This document shows, one piece after another, positions 62,617-64,000 of a DNA stretch of 64,000 nucleotides. Source of the DNA: Novosphingobium terrae. Its GTDB lineage: Bacteria; Pseudomonadota; Alphaproteobacteria; Sphingomonadales; Sphingomonadaceae. The DNA lies in assembly GCF_017163935.1 (NCBI RefSeq), contig NZ_JABVZR010000001.1:3906001-3970000 (forward strand), read 5' to 3'. The notes under the pieces were generated by a model, which saw only the letters and a list, made by a program, of their open reading frames with translations, was not told where the DNA came from and ran no database searches. Both the position numbers and the translations under genes were made by a program. Within the stretch, counting starts at the first letter, position 1, and every line of letters begins with the position of its first letter.

Positions 62617-63815
62617 TTGCTCGATCCTTGGGCTTGCCCCGGCTTGGCCAGCTGAGGCTGCACCGTCTCACCCGCGCTGAGGAAAGCGCCTGCCCGCAGC
62701 ACCACCTTCTCCGTGCCCTGCAGGCCCGAGGCGATGGTCACGCCGCCATCGGTGATGAGGCCGATGGTCACGGCGCGGCGCTGGGCCTTGTTGCCCGGCG
62801 CGATGATGTAAACGAAACTTCCGTTGTTATCGGCCTGCAGCGCCGATTCCGGCAGCACCGGCGCATCGACCATGCCCGACTGAATCCCCGCGCTGGCAAA
62901 GCCGCCCGGGCGGATCGCCGGATCATAGGCGAGCTGAATGCGCGCCAGCCCCTGCCGCGTCGCCGGATCGATCACCGGCGAGACCTGCCAGACATGGCCG
63001 GTGTATTTCTGCGTCGTGCCCGCAGGCACCACCTGCACGCTCTGCCCCACGGCCAGATGCGCCAGATCGCTTTCGGAAAGGCGCGCGCGCATCTCCATCT
63101 CGCCATGTTCGGCAATGCGGAACAGCGTGCCGGTGCCGCCGCCCACCACCTGTCCGGGCTCGACCATGCGGTCCAGCACCAGACCATCGGAAGGCGCGAC
63201 AATGCTCAGACGGCGGATGCGGGCACGGGTCTCGCCAAGGCTGGCCTGCGAGACGCGCACGCGGGCATTGGCGGCATCGCGCGTGGCGGTCAGCTGATCG
63301 ATGTTGGCCTTGGAGATGAAACCGCGATCCACCAACTTCAACGCACGATCCAGATTGGACTGCGCCAGCCGGGCATCAGCCTCCGAAACCCGGACCTGCG
63401 CCTGCTGGTTGGCATCCTGCTCAACCTGCACCGAGCGGTCGATGATCGCCAGCAGCTGGCCCTTCTTCACCCAGTCACCGGCATTGACCAGCACCTCGGC
63501 CACCTGGCCGCCCTCACCCACCGAGGCGACGGGCATATCATGCTTGGCGGCCAGCACACCGGTGGCGTTGATCGTGCCCGCCACGCTGGTGCGGCCCGGG
63601 ACCACCACGGTGACGACCGGCGCCTGAGCGCCCTTGTCCGCCGCCACAGGCGTGCGATGCATCGCCCACCATGCCCCACCCAGCACCGCAAGGGCGGCAA
63701 CACCGCCCAGCCAGATGCGCCAGTTGCGCGCGGCAGGCGCCTGATCGCCCTGGGCCTGATCCCATTCGCCCTGCGAAGGCGCGCTTTGTGAGGAAACACT
63801 GGAATATTCGTTCAT
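62613..63815 (-). CDS. RND efflux periplasmic adaptor
   Basis: The product has 400 residues, with an N-terminal membrane anchor (about 33-52, WLGGVAALAVLGGAWWAM) instead of a lipobox, then a barrel-sandwich/lipoyl domain (VNAGDWVKKGQLLAIID), a coiled-coil hairpin (ARLAQSNLDRALKLVDRG) and a beta-barrel. It links the permease to an outer-membrane channel encoded elsewhere. First gene of the pump operon. Its promoter must lie in 63816-63900; no regulator gene is adjacent inside the window. Confidence 0.93.
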   Translation of the reverse strand: MNEYSSVSSQSAPSQGEWDQAQGDQAPAARNWRIWLGGVAALAVLGGAWWAMHRTPVAADKGAQAPVVTVVVPGRTSVAGTINATGVLAAKHDMPVASVGEGGQVAEVLVNAGDWVKKGQLLAIIDRSVQVEQDANQQAQVRVSEADARLAQSNLDRALKLVDRGFISKANIDQLTATRDAANARVRVSQASLGETRARIRRLSIVAPSDGLVLDRMVEPGQVVGGGTGTLFRIAEHGEMEMRARLSESDLAHLAVGQSVQVVPAGTTQKYTGHVWQVSPVIDPATRQGLARIQLAYDPAIRPGGFASAGIQSGMVDAPVLPESALQADNNGSFVYIIAPGNKAQRRAVTIGLITDGGVTIASGLQGTEKVVLRAGAFLSAGETVQPQLAKPGQAQGSSK

Positions 63816-63913
63816 CGATGCACCGCCCCCGGAAAGATGGGCTTGGCCATTCTTTCCCTCAATCTGAGTGGCGTATTACATGACTAAGGCACTCTGGTAA
63901 AGCGGTTAGCGAC

Positions 63914-63931
63914 GGGCTTTCGGCAAAGCCC
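63914..63931. terminator. Short hairpin upstream of RND operon
   Basis: GGGCTTT-CGGC-AAAGCCC is a perfect 7-bp stem about 100 bases before the adaptor start. It may be part of a terminator for whatever lies beyond the window. Confidence 0.4.
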
Positions 63932-63955
63932 TCAACGCAACGGCCCCAAACGCAA

Positions 63956-63993
63956 GAGGCGGGTGCGGGGACCTGTCGCCCCGCACCCGCCTC
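63956..63993. terminator. Very stable hairpin at the window edge
   Basis: GAGGCGGGTGCGGGG and CCCCGCACCCGCCTC form a perfect 15-bp stem with an 8-base loop. On the minus strand TTGCGTTT follows, so it probably ends a minus-strand gene outside the window. Confidence 0.65.
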
Positions 63994-64000
63994 ATGCCTG

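Noticed and set aside
59719..62655. 978-codon open frame opposite the RND permease
   Set aside because: Antisense shadow; the product is His/Asp/Arg-rich and repetitive, as expected from the complement of membrane-protein codons.

Overview
The window is about 64 kb of GC-rich chromosome. It looks like an alphaproteobacterium of the Sphingomonadales, most likely Novosphingobium or a close relative. The pointers are two large TonB-dependent receptors, a 1580-residue NAD-glutamate dehydrogenase, a DUF3576 lipoprotein upstream of leuS, an rnd-lptC-lptA cluster, a DUF455 ferritin-like protein and a poly-beta-hydroxybutyrate-type reductase. The genus is inferred from gene content only. There is no rRNA, tRNA, prophage, transposase or CRISPR array; this is mostly core chromosome with dense convergent and divergent gene pairs.

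Layout. 1-1247: end of an alpha-E protein and a transglutaminase. 1254-3254 (minus): lptA, lptC and ribonuclease D. 3466-8645 (minus): two TonB-dependent receptors. 9222-13711: a TRIC/UPF0126 membrane protein, an M3 peptidase, and alanine dehydrogenase divergent from an Lrp/AsnC regulator. 14061-20278: a GH16 hydrolase, a polymerase-like membrane protein, an RcnR/CsoR metal sensor divergent from an OprB-type porin, and an FMN glutamate-synthase-like oxidoreductase. 20436-22591: an orphan, probably acquired gene and an exopolysaccharide-priming sugar transferase. 22750-27460 (minus): holA, lptE, leuS and a DUF3576 lipoprotein. 27787-30406: a lineage-specific envelope protein, phaB, an RHH protein and a glycine-zipper protein. 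30669-35182: murA divergent from galU, an M23 peptidase and a DUF455 protein. 35465-42232: bcp-glnE, an agmatine deiminase and thrS. 42381-49617: membrane protein plus XRE regulator, a hydrolase, a TPR protein and the large GDH. 49872-57775: ABC exporter, queG, cysQ, sucC and etfBA. 58127-63815 (minus): DUF445 protein and an RND efflux pump.

Functional themes are cell envelope construction (lptA/C/E, murA, galU, sugar transferase, M23, RND pump), amino-acid nitrogen metabolism (ald with its Lrp regulator, GDH, glnE, agmatine deiminase, the glutamate-synthase-like protein) and central energy metabolism (sucC, etfBA). Candidate operators visible in the sequence are a CsoR/RcnR-type C-tract palindrome, a LiuR-like box before etfB, a Fur-box-like site before sucC, and palindromes between ald and its Lrp-type regulator.

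The most striking structure is not a gene. Nine complete copies and three partial copies of a roughly 230-base intergenic element are scattered from 8984 to 55941. Each copy is bounded by inverted hairpins whose stems vary but stay paired, has two distinguishable ends, carries a second nested inverted repeat around its core, contains no ORF of its own, and sits just past the 3' end of a gene, often between convergent genes. It looks like a non-autonomous, REP/BIME- or MITE-like family, possibly with an RNA or nucleoid role. One low-GC orphan gene lies between two partial ends.
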